A DNA stretch of 64,000 nt from Atrina japonica (taxonomy: Eukaryota > Mollusca > Bivalvia > Pterioida > Pinnidae). Below are positions 47,231 through 60,129 of this stretch, piece by piece. Under the pieces are notes generated by a model that worked only from the letters and a program-made list of their open reading frames with translations, had not been told where the DNA came from and did no database searches. How positions within the stretch are numbered: the first letter of the stretch is position 1; each line of letters opens with the position of its first letter. The position numbers were made by a program, and so were the translations under genes. The stretch spans positions 891,501-955,500 of the forward strand of contig BROG01000112.1 of assembly GCA_030159075.1 (NCBI GenBank), read 5' to 3'.

Positions 47231-48729
47231 TGAAGGCACTTTTTTTTTTTAAATCTTCTCATGGAAACAGCTGAATCATTTAGAAACAAACTATACATGA
47301 ATGATCACTGTACATTAAAAGTTTGTGATTTTCATGCATATGGGTCAATCGACATGGCTGCTGTCACTATAAATAGAATATAAGTCATACATTTTATTTT
47401 TCTTATAACAAAATCTGAGCTTGGGGGAGCATCTAGTTTTATTATTTTTTTTTTTATATTTAATGGCCAATCAGACGGTGTTATCAACTTTATTACTGAT
47501 ATCTGTTGAACAGATCTAATTTAATTCTCTCCATGTCAGAAGGTGCATAATTAAGGCCATAACAGTCAGCACACAATATTTGTCCATTCATTCATCATCC
47601 AATGAATTTGCTCATTGTGTTCCTTTGAAATAGATCTATGATAACTAATTACACTTATTCTTGAAGTTTTTTACCCCACCTGAGCCAAAGACTCAAGTGA
47701 ACTATAGTGAACACTCCTCATTTTCTCCTCAGAAACCACTGAAAGGATTTAGACAAAACTTCACAGGAAGCAAGTATACTCAAGGTCCTCTACCAATTTT
47801 CTGGCCAGATCAGCCTATACATATTCTTCTTGGTCTTCTGTTGACAACTGTAAATGGTGCTCAGTTGAGCAATTTAGGCCCCCCTGAGGCCTCTTGTACA
47901 GTTAGTTGTACAGCATCCATCGTTTGGATATAAAATATACAATTATATATTTTTTAAGTTTGTTTATTTACATATATACAGCTTTAATTGACACAACACA
48001 TGCAAAGACCAGTGACATGAATATTATAAACATAAAATAAAGACTTTCTTATCAAAGATTCCAAACTTTATATTTCCATCATCTCAATTTAATTAGGATG
48101 AAAAAATTTGAAGGAAAATCATTTGAACTCTTCCTCGGCCATATGGATTATTAAAATCCATAGGGAAAATAAAAATAATACATCTCTAAAAATATTAAAT
48201 GTAACAAATGTGATCGACGCATGATAACAACATCTATAGGTGAAAGATCACAGCAACAACTGTATTGTATATAGATAAAAATCGTAAAAAAAAGTGTCAT
48301 AACAACATCTTCCACTATCACTTAATTCATGCACTTGTTACTGGAATCTCAAATAATTAATAACATTACATGTATGTATTTATACACAACATCATTAACA
48401 TATCACTAATCAACATAATTAATTAACAATATGTCACTAGATCAATTTAATATTTCTTCTTTGTGACTTTTTTTGTAATAAATATCACAGGATGCTTTGG
48501 GAGCACAAGCGAAAATATGAAAATGGTGAAAACAAAAGCCCAAGGAATATTTTCTCCAGCAGCCAAGACTATCATATAATAATTGCACAAGACATAACTG
48601 ATGTATGTATATATTGTATTCAAAACATTCATTTACTCTTGTATGGTTTTCTTCATTTTCAGCAAAAATATTTTCTTCAATACATTTCTCAAAGTCCTTT
48701 GACATGAGAAAGTGTTTATATTATTATTT

Positions 48730-48735
48730 TTTATT
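48730..48735 (-). terminator. Polyadenylation signal of the axonemal-type gene
   Basis: AATAAA on the minus strand, about 80 bases after the stop codon (48813-48815). Confidence 0.5.
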
Positions 48736-48812
48736 TTTTTTAAATCCATCCCAAGTTTTTTTTTCTGATAATTGACCAATCAAAATTTAGCCGTTCAGCA
48801 GTAAATTATTTC

Positions 48813-51800
48813 TCACACAATTATTGGCTTATTGCTTCCTACATGTTGATATTCTGTATCATACATTTTTGGTGCTGTGAATACTGATTTTGATCCAGGA
48901 TCTGAAATTGAAAAAAGACATTAAAATTAAATCATGTTATCAGTTTATTATTATTATTATTTTTTTTTTAATCTAAATAATTTCGACTCTTAAGATAAAA
49001 TTGTTCTTTCTAACTAATAACCACATTGACCAGATAATTTTTGTAAGGTTCAAAGTATTGCTGTATATCTTGAAATTTTCACTCCTGTTTAATTTTCGCC
49101 CTAAGGTGAGGGCAAAAAATTAAAATGAAAGAAAAAACTTCAAGCTAAATGACTGAAGCATGGAAATGCATGTCATCCATAAGAGTATGTGGTTTTAGGG
49201 CGATATTTTCTGTTGTAACAGGGCAAAAAATATAGCCAGGTATGCCGTACAATGTATTTGATACATGGTCAAATTAAATAAAGTTACCTAACGGCAATTA
49301 ACTGTAAGGTCTAATGTCAGGCAACACTAAATAACTCGATGATGAGAAGCATCGTATCAATGTCACAATGTCAGTATTCATTAACCACAACACAGCAGCC
49401 ATTTGTAAGCAATTTGAAAAAAAATATTTTTGTGCTTAAAAAAAATGAAATAGAATTTTCAAATTTTGAAAAATTATCTGAATAAAATCTATTTATTGGG
49501 AAAGATAGTGCAATATTAACAAAATTTTGCATATGTACAGAGATGTTACTTTTATATGGGGAGAAGTGCAGAGACGTAAAAAGAAAAGGTATTTAGTCAC
49601 TATTATTTTTCAATATATATTTCATATAAAACCACATTTTTTCAAAAAATATTTTGTGAAACCTTTTTTTAATTGCATTTCAATAAAATTTTCATGGTTA
49701 AATAAAGAATTAAATATAGTTTCATTATGTATTTTAAAGATTTATTAATTTTAACAGAAAGTGATATTTTTGTGATGAAAACTTTCTATATGGGTAAGTA
49801 TAATTGTGACGTCAAATTTTTATTTTCCATTTAAATTGTAAAATATTTTGAATAACAGAATACAAAATTAAATTACATCCAAATGACAAATTAAACTTGG
49901 AAACATTCTTCTGGTGAAAATTATTTTTGAATATAATAAGAAATTACTTCACAATATTTTTTTGAATAAATATGTTTTATATGAAATATATACCAGTAGC
50001 AAAAAAAACCCTATAGCAGCCGAATTATATTTGTACGTCTCTGTATTTACATAACCAAAAGAAGGAGGTCATACACTTACTGGGTAAAGTAAACGGAGTA
50101 TCAACTGGACAGAAATAGTTATCTTTGGCTTTGACGTCCGATGGTTGATGGTAGGACTCGGTGTACAGAGATTTTAAGCCGCCGTGTGGTACTGGTAGCA
50201 ATGCCTTAGGTTGTCGTGGAATCTTTGTTCTGGTTTTAAACCAGGTAGGATCAACCATTGGTAGAGGTTCACGTGGTACATTGTCTTTGGGAATCGGGCT
50301 GAAGATAAAAATCAAAATATAAATTTGATAATTCTGTGACTATTAATTTTAACACAACAAATAATAAGTCGAAAAATCCATTGTTTTGGACAATTGGACT
50401 GAAATTTAGAATTAAAATTTAATTGATAATTCCATGAATTTATACAAAATTTATTAATAACAAGTTGCTGACATGTTGGTAAATAGGCAATTTAAATCAT
50501 ATGTGATCCAGTAGGAGAAAAGGAATATTTTCATAGGATGTAAAAATGGGAAATAAAATAAGGGTGTTAAAATCACTCTTAAAACATTGTTACTTATGAA
50601 TTTTCATAATTGTATCCAGAGATTATATTTATAAATGCATAAAAAGTGAATGAAAGTATTTTCAACCTTTGAGGGAGGATTTTGAAAAATGAAAAAGTAA
50701 ATATCAGGATTTTTTTCAAAGGTCCCTTTTCTAATGGGATTCACATATATAGATAAATAAACATATAGATGAATGAATAACCAAAAAAATAGATAGATAC
50801 TTAAATAGATAAATTATGAAATGCTTTAGATAAATTATGAAATGCTTTAGATAAATATGAAATGCTTTAGATAAATTATGAAATGCTTTAGATAAATACG
50901 AAATGCTTTACCAAACATAAGCTGAAGCGCAAGCTGATATATCTTAATCTACTGTTGGGGAAAACCATGGTGAAATTTACAACAGACTTGATTGATTGCT
51001 ATTGGATAACCACAACTACTTGATTGACTATAGAAACCACAACTTTTGATTGAAGGATGACTTGATTTGCTATTGCAACCACAACTACTTGGACTATTGG
51101 ACACCCACAACTACTTGATGATTGCTACTGGATACACAATTGATTTCTATTGGACAACCACAACTACTTGATTGATTGCTATTGGACAACCACAACTACT
51201 TGATTGATTGCTATTGGATAACCACAACTACTTGATTGATTGCTATTAGACAACCACAACTACACAACTGATTGCTATCAGACAACCACAACTACGCGAT
51301 TGATTGCTATTGAATGACCACAACTACCATTGGACAACTACTTGATTGATTGCTATGATACTTGATTGATTGCTATCTACTTGATTGATTGCTATTGGAC
51401 AACCACAACTATGCGATTGATTGCTATTGGACAACCACAACTACGCGATTATTTGCTATTGGACAACCACAACTACTTGATTGATTGCTATTAGACAACC
51501 ACAACTACATGATTGATTGCTATTGGACAACCACAACTACTTGATTGATTGCTATTGGATAACCACAACTACATGATTGATTGCTATTGGACAACCACAA
51601 CTACACAATTGATTTCTATTGGACAACCACAACTACTTGATTGATTGCTATTGGACAACCACAACTACTTGATTGATTGCTATTGGATAACCACAACTAC
51701 TTGATTGATTGCTATTGGACAACCACAACTACACAACTGATTGCTATCAGACAACCACAACTACGCAATTGATTGCTATTGAATGACCACAACTACTTGA

Positions 51801-54800
51801 TTGATTGCTATTGGACAACCATAACTACTTGATTGATTGCTATGAGACAACCACAACTACTTGATTGATTGCTATTGGACAACCACAACTACTTGATTGA
51901 TTGCTATTGGACAACCACAACTATGCGATTGATTGCTATTGGACAACCACAACTACGCGATTAATTGCTATTGGACAACCACAACTACTTGATTGATTGC
52001 TATTAGACAACCACAACTACTTGATTGATTGCTATTGGACAACCACAACTACTTGATTGATTGCTATTGGACAACCACACACATGATTGACTATTGACAA
52101 CCACAACTTGATGATTGCTATTACGCGAACTATTGACCACAACTACTTTGATTGATTGCAACCATAACTACTTGATTGATTGCTATTAGACAACCACAAC
52201 TACTTGATTGATTGCTATTGGACAACCACAACTACTTGATTGATTGCTATTGGACAACCATAACTACTTGATTGATTGCTATTAGACAACCACAACTACT
52301 TGATTGATTGCTATTGGACAACCACAACTACTTGATTGATTGCTATTGGATAACCACAACTACTTGATTGATTGCTATTGGACAACCACAACTATGCAAC
52401 TGATTGCTATTGGACAACCACAACTACAAAACTGATTGCTATTGGACAACCACAACTACACAATTGATTGCTATTGATGACCACAACTACTTCATTGATT
52501 GCTACTGGACGACAACAACTACTTCACTGATTGCTACTGGACTACAACAACCAGCAACTAAACTATATATTTGACTTACTTGTGTTTGAGTCCATGACCC
52601 CATGCTTTAGGGTACTCCTCACATTCCCAGTAAGTGGCTACATCCTTTTTGGGATATTTCTTTAGTTCATCTGGTCTAAAGGACCTATGATCCTTTTGTG
52701 TTGTTGATAGGTAGGGATCTAGTAGATTTAGGACTCCTTTGTTTCTTACATAGAATGGCTGTCCCTGAAGTTTAGGGTTCTGTGTGGTTCCCTGACCATA
52801 CTGTTAAAAAAAAAATTTAAAAATGAAATGGTTTGTGTTCTAGTTGCAAGTTAACTATTGGTAATATGAATTACATCAAATGATTGTGCAGCTAAATTTT
52901 CTGAGTGAAGATACCATGTGAAAGTTTACTTAATGTGGATATTACATGTCATTGTTCCATGTCAATTTCCATCCTGTGCATTTTGTGTTAAAATGCCATG
53001 TGATTAATGCATGAGAATATATGAACATACAGGAGAACAAAGCTTAAAAAGCAAATCAAAAAACTTTTTTTTTAATCACACTTTTTCGATAGAGTCAATG
53101 CCGGACATCGTTGAGCATTTTGAGAGTAGCAAATCAATACATGTCCCTTTACAATAGGTTGTTTGGGAAGAATTGCAAATTCAGCTGACCCTAAAATCTG
53201 ATTGGTTCTGCAGGTCAAGTTAAAATATTCTTAGTCCAGGGGAAATTCCTTTATTTATAGCCCAGCCAGGCCCCTGAATACACAAATGTATTGATAACAA
53301 AACCTTACCTTAGATGGACCTTCTTTATGATGATCATTCAGACTATAGGCCTGTGGTAAATTCAGACCAGCTGAATCATCGAAGTGATACTTCTGTCGAA
53401 CACCTGCTTTGTTCTGAAATTCTGCTTGAGTCTCTGTTTTCTGATTACCAACAGTTAAAGGTTTTCGCCAACCACCTTTATCAAGCTGAAAATGTAAGGA
53501 AAAAGGTTTGATTGAAGATTAAATTTGATCAATAATCAATAAGTGTAAACAAAAAAGTAATTTCCACATGAGTATACAAACAATATTTTATTTTGGTGTT
53601 CACGATCAACAATGATATCAAAATTTATAAAAGCATAAATATATTTAATACTTTAAATAATACAGTACATTGGGACCTGTATTGAGAGATCACTGTTTCT
53701 GCCTTTCTGAAAAGTACTCCCAAAAGGTATTTATAAGAAAAGTGAGTGGATTTTAAAATGTCTCAAAAGACAAGTGGTTTTATTTATAGAGATATTTAAC
53801 TAAGTGGATTTTAAAATGTTAAAAGTTTACTAAAGGGTTTCTTCTTTTTTATTCATTTTTGTAAATGACAGTTTTCACATCATGATGTTAAAAACACCCC
53901 TACTTTTCAGTGTCAGGGATTTTCCAGTCTTTTGGAAATTGGGGCTTGGCCTTTAGAAATGGGAAATTCAGCAACATTTAATTGAAATTGGGAAATCTAA
54001 AAATACACAAAACTGCTTCAAATTCACTGTTGCTTGGCTTAATTTGGAAATTTCGACTACAATTGAAAAAAATGCAATTATTTTTTGCATTGAAAATGGG
54101 GCCTTATTCCTCCTCCTACCATTGAGTGGAATATCCCTGTTAGTAGTAACACCAACACATTTAATGTTCAATTTACAAACACACTTTCTCTCTTTCTAAT
54201 AAAATTAAATAAAAATAGTAGGCTATTGTGGAAACTGTCTTTCAAGACCACTCCATCTGCCATTGAAATCATTGGTCTTTCAAGACAGGTGGTCTCTCAA
54301 AAGAGGTTTTATTTACAGAGATATCTAACTGAGTAGATTTTCAAAATATGACATCAAAAGACAGGTGATTTTTCATGACAGAGGTCTTTCATGACAATGG
54401 TCTCTCAAGACAGGTTTTTCTGTAAAATCCTACCTTTTCTGCTAAATCTTTGATGTAATTGACTTTCCAATGACCAGGAGCTTTCCTGTGGATGGTGTTA
54501 TCGTAAGGTCCGCCCTTTCCATACTTGTGATCATGCTTTTCACCATATGTAGTCTTGTACATTTCATCTCTAGTTATGTTGTCTTGTTTTGCCAAAGGTG
54601 GTGGAACTGGCTCACCTATCAGTGTCTACAAAATAAATCAAAATTCGTCATTATATAATATTGGTATTTGATTTTTCTTACCAAAAACCTCAGTACATGT
54701 AAAACTATATAAGAGATTTTGGCCATCACTAACTTTAGGGGACCCAACTATAACCCTAATCCTAAAAACTCTAAACATAAACCTAACCTTAAAACCCTAA

Positions 54801-55765
54801 ACCCTAACCTTATATTAAATACCATTGGTATAAAATGGGTTCCCTAAAGTAAATTAAGGCCAAGATTTCTGTTTTTAAGTTAAATTTATACTTTAAAGAT
54901 ACTTCTAAATCACCCCTGATAAAATATTTTCCCACGTACACCCTTAAACTTATGAAGTAATACATTTCTCAATTTATACATTTAGTTTGTGTAAAATGCA
55001 TCATTCTGATTTCATTAAAAACAAATGTGATAGATTCTGTCAGTTTTTTCTCTTTTTTTATTCATTTTGTTGTTTTACATTCCGTCAATAATTTTTCACT
55101 GATACTGAGATGTCACCGGTTTTAGGTGAAGTGCTATAAATTTTGACCTGTGCTATAGATTGATGCCAATTCAGTGAGGGTTTTTTTTTATGTGCCATGC
55201 CTTCCACGAAAGTATCAGTTTTCAGTCTCACACATTGTTTGACAAAAATGCCTTTGTTTGGATCACAGGCTCTTGTTTTTGTCGATGGGGGATACATATT
55301 GACTGTCCATACACAGGGCATATTCTATTTTTAAATTTGCACTGTATAAAATTTCACTCATGCAATATATGAAATCATATAGGCTAGCTAGGCTATATGT
55401 CTGTTAACCTGTAATTCCAAATGATACACCTAGCTTATCAATATCAGTATCACCAATTGATGACACTGATTTCTGCAGCATCGCTGAATTATCACTATCA
55501 GTATCAGAAGCGTGTGCACTTCTTTTACTGATTTAGGCATATGGTTATCCAATATTTCAGAGATTTCTCAAGTTGCCTTCCAGTAAAAAAGAATGACAAC
55601 AGGCATATATTTGTAAATATATTTTTTTTATAAAACAAACCCGATTTGACATACCTTAAAGTCCGAACTTGGAAAGTAATATCCCGGCCTGTAATGATGA
55701 CCCACTCCCGTGGATGTCTGCTGCCAGTCCTGTCGTGGTTGATCTTTTATCTCTTTGAAACTCAT
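48813..55765 (-). CDS. Putative axonemal microtubule-associated protein, 6 exons, 335 aa
   Basis: Exons in transcript order: 55765-55655, 54625-54434, 53485-53309, 52800-52580, 50298-50081, 48901-48813. All GT/AG, frame closes at 1008 nt. I do not recognise a named family member. The protein is soluble, Tyr/Pro/Lys/Gly-rich, without signal peptide, membrane segment or coiled coil. Recurrent short motifs Y-x-T-x-Y (MYKTTY, LYTESY, MYDTEY), GVGHHYRPGYYFPSSDF at the start and HDHKYGKGGPYDN recall ciliary microtubule-inner or SAXO-like proteins that lie along doublet tubulin. An X-box-like RFX site 170 bases upstream of the ATG fits a ciliary gene. The ATG (MSFKEIKDQPRQDWQ) is the first in the exon. 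Intron 4 contains a ~1.6 kb minisatellite. Existence of the gene is secure; the ciliary role is inference. Confidence 0.75.
50808..50910. repeat. ~21 bp tandem repeat
   Basis: Five copies of a unit containing TATGAAATGCTTTAGATAAA, immediately before the 32 bp array. Confidence 0.75.
50988..52560. repeat. Minisatellite, 32 bp unit, about 49 copies
   Basis: The unit is TTGATTGATTGCTATTGGAC followed by AACCACAACTAC. Variants alter ACTTGATT to ACGCGATT, ACACAATT or ACATGATT, and GGACAACC to AGACAACC or GGATAACC. Truncated units cluster near 51330-51370 and 52075-52150. The array fills nearly all of intron 4 of the axonemal-type gene, ending 20 bases from exon 4. Confidence 0.95.
53914..54139. 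mobile_element. Short CAGGGAT-ended repeat
   Basis: CAGGGATTTTCC and the inverse GGAATATCCCTG bound 226 bases of TTGGGAAAT-type words also seen at 1660-2030, 3650-3850 and 23230-23350. No target duplication visible. Confidence 0.4.
54216..54425. mobile_element. AACCTGTCTT-type MITE abutting an exon
   Basis: GTGGAAACTGTCTTTCAAGA mirrors TCTCAAGACAGGTTTTTC. Its end is about 8 bases from the donor of exon 2 of the axonemal-type gene (54432-54433). Confidence 0.45.
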
Positions 55766-55935
55766 GTTTTACTTTTTTTACAACAAATTGATGAATACTT
55801 TTATGTCGTACCGATTGTGTAACAACTATAAATTATCAATTTAGTAGAAAATAATACACGAATGCATAGACAATAACAATGGATAGTAAATACCTAGGCC
55901 TAACACATTCCACTCGACGATCTTCCTGTGTATGG

Positions 55936-55949
55936 GTAACCATGTAAAC
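55936..55949 (-). promoter_or_regulatory. X-box-like RFX site upstream of the axonemal-type gene
   Basis: GTAACCATGTAAAC matches the palindromic RFX motif GTTGCCATGGCAAC at 10 of 14 positions with both AC/GT half-site cores intact, 170 bases from the start codon. RFX factors drive ciliary genes in animals and X-boxes usually lie within a few hundred bases of the start. Confidence 0.55.
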
Positions 55950-56489
55950 TCAGATTGCATTGTGGGTAAATAAGTTACGGGACGTAACTCGAACAACAAA
56001 TCGGTTATCTCCCTTGAGTGTTTGGCGATTGATATGTATTTTAAACCATCGATAGTAAGAAGAAATTGTTATACATATTTTTTTCGTTTCCTTTTGTTAT
56101 ACTGTCATAACCTTGTTGAAATTACAGTTGGACTATAATTACTGTAGATAAATGTTCAATGATAATAATAAAATAAACAAAATACAAATTATTTCTGGAA
56201 TATTATAAATATCGATAGGCTATCTCGTTTCAAATTGCATATTTTAATCTTTTGATATATACATATTGAATGAAAATAAACTACATTGACATCTACTTAT
56301 CTGTAGCTTGCCATCTTTTATTTTTTTTTATTTGACCGAAGACAGTGGCATAGGAAGCAAATCAAAAGAGGGGCAGTTTTTTTTAAAGTGGTTTTCCCAG
56401 GTGAAAAAATGCCATGTGCCTTTTGATTATGCAATTAATACATACAACAGTGGTAGATGTAGACAAAATTTAAAAGTTGGGTTTATTTA

Positions 56490-57240
56490 GGCTGGTGACA
56501 TAAAATTATACCTAATCGTGGTGCAATGCATACATCATCAAAAGCAGACTGATGATTTAGCAGACTGATGATTCAGAGTTGGAGTAGTGTATAAAATTTA
56601 TTCGGCGAGAGGAGCCAGGCGCGAACAATTTTTGGAAATTTGTTTTTAATTTGGTGACATAAAATTATACCTATTTGTGATTCAAAGCAAACATCATCAA
56701 AAGCAGACTGGGGATTTAAAGTTGGAGTAACGTAAATTTATTCGCCGAGCGGAACGAGGCGAACAATTTTGAGGGAAATTTGTTTTTAATTCGGTGACGT
56801 TAAATTACACCTATTTGCAAATATCATCAAAAGCAGACTGAGGATTTAAAGTTGGAGTAGGTGTAAACTTTAAACTTATTCGCCGGGCGGAGCGAGGGGC
56901 GAAAAAAATTGTTTTTAATTTGGTGACGTAAAATTATACCTATTCGTGATGCAATGCAAATATCATCAAAAGCACGCTGAGGATTCAAAGTTGGAGTAAT
57001 GTAAATTTATTTGCCGAGCGGAGTGGGATGCGAAATTTTGGGGGAAATTTGTTTTTAATTCGATGACAAATTTTGGGAAATTTGTTTTTAATTTGGTGAC
57101 AAAATTATACCTATTTGTGATGCAATGAATATATCATCAAAAGCAGACTGAGGATTCAAAGTTGGAGTAGGTGTAATAAAATTTATTCGCCGAGCGGAGC
57201 GAGGGGCACAAAATTTTGGGAAATTTGTTTTTTAATTTTC
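56490..57240. repeat. About five tandem copies of a ~140 bp unit
   Basis: Each copy has GGTGACATAAAATTATACCT, CATCATCAAAAGCAGACTGA, AAGTTGGAGTA and a GC-rich TTCGCCGAGCGGAGCGAGG block. Intergenic between the axonemal-type gene and SIRT5. Confidence 0.8.
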
Positions 57241-57417
57241 CGACTTTTTATAGAAAATTAAGGGCTTCACAACTATTTATGAATAAACTTTATATAAAAA
57301 CTTTAGGGACATTGTTTCCCTGGTTATTTCACATAATTTTAATTGTTGGATTAATTGTCAGGCATTTTTAATTAGAGGTCGTGTTTTATGCATCTAATAA
57401 AAACAATCATTTGGGAG

Positions 57418-57605
57418 CCTGTGCAAGCGAGAGATCCCGGTTACAATGTACCCAGGAAGAGATCACCTGCCTTCCGCAAGTAAATTGGAAAACTTTCTCA
57501 CAAAAATAGGCCTAGGTTCCAGCGGGCTCGAACTTGCACTTGACAGGAAGTGAGACTTCATGATTTAAAGCACGATGCTCTGACCACTCAGCCCCTACAT
57601 GCTGA
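57418..57605 (-). mobile_element. tRNA-headed SINE
   Basis: Minus-strand copy with a good head: GGCTGAGTGGTCAGAGCATC (box A) and AAGTTCGAGCCCGCTGGAAC (box B), then CTAGGCCTATTTTTGTGAGA and GGCAGGTGATCTCTTCCTGG. Confidence 0.65.
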
Positions 57606-58317
57606 GAAAACCGTCAAACGAAAATATCTTTACCGATATGTAGGACAAACACAACACATAATACAAAGTCAGTAGTCCAGGTCCATAAAATCCAAGATAT
57701 ACAGACAAAGTCTGGTTGGAACCAGGATTTGGAGTTAGAGGAAAGAAAGAGTATATAATTGTTTTCGCTGAGCGCAGCGAGGCGCGAAAATTTTGGTAGG
57801 CCTAATTTAAAAGCTCTAAGAAGCCTTTTTCTGGATTCCAGACGTGATGGTAATATAAAATAAAATTTGTATGTGAAAAAAGTAGGGGGCAGGGCCCCCT
57901 GCCCCGGTTTCTACGCCTATGATGTAACCTCAATAATCTTTCTTTTTTATTTTTTTTTTTCTTACTTTGAATCTAGCTCCAAAACTGGAAATTGGCAACA
58001 GATTTTGACAACTGGTGATTTTGTTTTTGAGCCACAATTTTTTTCAACCAGCGCAACCCCTTGGGGAAAAATTAGACAAGTCACAATTGAACTCCTCCAC
58101 ATTTTACTGGGTTAGAAATTGTATTTTCTCTACACATGTACATGGTATTGGACTGGCTCCTAAATGTTTAAACTGGTGACAAAAACTCGCAACTGGTGAC
58201 AGAAAATCACAACTGGCGATTTTTCTGGCGACAAGATTTTTTGATCCAGAGCAACCCCTGAATGTATTTTAATCACCAGGAATAACTGCAAGCACTTACA
58301 GTAAAATTACTGAACAA

Positions 58318-59403
58318 AATTCCTCCTCTTTTTTGCCCCACCCTGGATTCACCCCTGAGCCAATTTGGCCGAAACACAAAAAATTGTTAGGGGTCCTTGC
58401 TTCCTGTAAAGTTTAAGCAAATTCCCTTCAGCCGTTTTGGAGAAGAAGTAAAAAATGTGAAAAGTTAACAGACAGACAAATTTACAGACCACGGACAAAA
58501 GGTGATTGGGCCCCGAGACCATAAACAAGGAAAATTCTGAGACAAATTTTATTCTCAGAAGTTAAGAATTTACTGACATCTGAGTTAAAATTGAAAACTC
58601 CATAAAACAACTTTAGAATTTTCTCAACTGAGATAAGATTGTCAAGGGGCAGTGTAAATATCGTCCAGGACATATGTCCCAATTTATGTCCCAATTCACT
58701 TAAATGCGATGTTTGAACATTATTCTTACCATAATCTATGATCAATTATTAAATAACCAACCAAGAGGTATAAAATATGTTAAAATCAAGAAGGCATGCA
58801 GCACATTTTGAATAGATATATACCTTTTTAAAAACATTAAAGACGTCTTGTGAAATGCCATTACATGACCGAATTCAGTAATTTATACATATAATATGTA
58901 AAATGTACATAATACATGATATTCAAGATATAAGTAAATTAGTATAAGTACATTAGTTAAGATAAATGACTCGGAACATACACTGGGGCCGGACTAAATT
59001 TACACCGTCCCCATTGTTAATGTAAACAAATGTTGTATGGCCAAAATAAGCCAACAGAGAAAGAAATGTTGGTCTCCTAAACCTATTTCGCACAAACAAC
59101 ATGTTGTTTTCGAAAGGCAAAGAATTAACCATGTCCCGAAATACTGGAGGGCGACGATGACAATGGCATTTGCATTTATTTATCCCAAGGCGAACATAGG
59201 GGGCAGCCATTTTCGCTGTTAAGATTTACTTAATGGCTACATGACGTACTTAAGTATTTGATCACTTCAGAAAGAAATTTGTCTAAGAATTTCTATATGA
59301 TCCACAACTTTACCCAAGTTGAGAAAATTATCAAGATTTGAGCAAAATCTTGAAGTTGAGTAAAATATAGCAGAGCTCACCTAATTCAGTTCAGGTGAGC
59401 TAA
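58318..59403. repeat. Degraded repeat of the AGGTGAGCTAAAA family
   Basis: 58318-58490 matches the 29158/29637 units (TTTTGCCCCACCCTGGATTC, TTCAGCCGTTTTGGAGAAGA). The terminal TTCAGGTGAGCTAAAAAC lies at 59388-59407. The ~900 bases between are unclassified, and short frames there have no family signature. 59410-59940 holds a direct duplication around CATAACACTTAGTGG (59627 and 59760). Confidence 0.4.
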
Positions 59404-59940
59404 AAACTTAAAAATCAAATGTCAGAAGATTTCACTTAGCTACCTTGATGTCAGAACGCTGACCAGAATAAACACCTATACATCTCTGTCTTCCATAAAA
59501 GTTACTAGAATGACTCATTAGAACAGATCAGGCCTTGATTGCTTTGATATCCTAGGCCTAGAACTCATTTCTACTTCACTCAGTTCAAACGAACCGAGTT
59601 ACGTTTGTAACATAATCACATGTCATAACACTTAGTGGTTTTGTCATTGGTCAAAATTTCCAATTTCTTTCTCCTACAGTTTCTCATATATCAGGAGAAA
59701 ATAACTAAATTCTACTCACTCTGTTCAAACGAATTGAATTACATCATAATCAACTGACATAACACTTAGTGGCTTTGTGATTGGTCAAAATTCCTGTATT
59801 ATGTTTTTCTCAAATTAAAATATCAATAATTTTGTTATTACACAAAAATTAAATGCAATTGGATTTCAATTTACTTCTTTTAAGTCTATAATCTTTATCT
59901 ATGGATAAAAATTGTCTGGTATAATTGTTGTCTTCTGAAT

Positions 59941-59946
59941 TTTATT
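59941..59946 (-). terminator. SIRT5: Possible SIRT5 polyadenylation signal
   Basis: AATAAA on the minus strand only 20 bases after the stop codon; an unusually short 3' UTR if used. Confidence 0.3.
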
Positions 59947-60129
59947 TAGAATGTGACAATTTGCTTCATTTTGTTTCATCTTCATGTGGAGGTAATGCCT
60001 CTGGTACAAATGTTCCTGCTGGTCCTTGGAAATGAAAACTGAAACAGAAAAAATAGCATCATTTTAAATCTTAATTTTCTTATAAGATTAAATTCTAAAA
60101 AAAACATCATAGGGTTAAATAGATTACTT

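Noticed and set aside
50988..52560. CRISPR-like regular repeat array
   Set aside because: The 32 bp units are contiguous with no unique spacers, and the context is an intron in an animal genome. It is a minisatellite.
54750..54815. Interstitial telomere (CCCTAA repeats)
   Set aside because: Only two adjacent near-exact units (AACCCTAAACCCTAACC) in irregular spacing; could be chance or a decayed repeat.
57418..57605. Functional tRNA gene at the SINE head (also 7300, 14055, 35060, 63240)
   Set aside because: Box A and box B words are present but acceptor stems and anticodon arms do not pair, and the same bodies recur as SINEs.
58953..59222. Overlapping 85- and 61-codon frames on opposite strands
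   Set aside because: The Cys/His pattern on the minus strand does not fit a zinc-finger or THAP layout; it lies in a degraded repeat.
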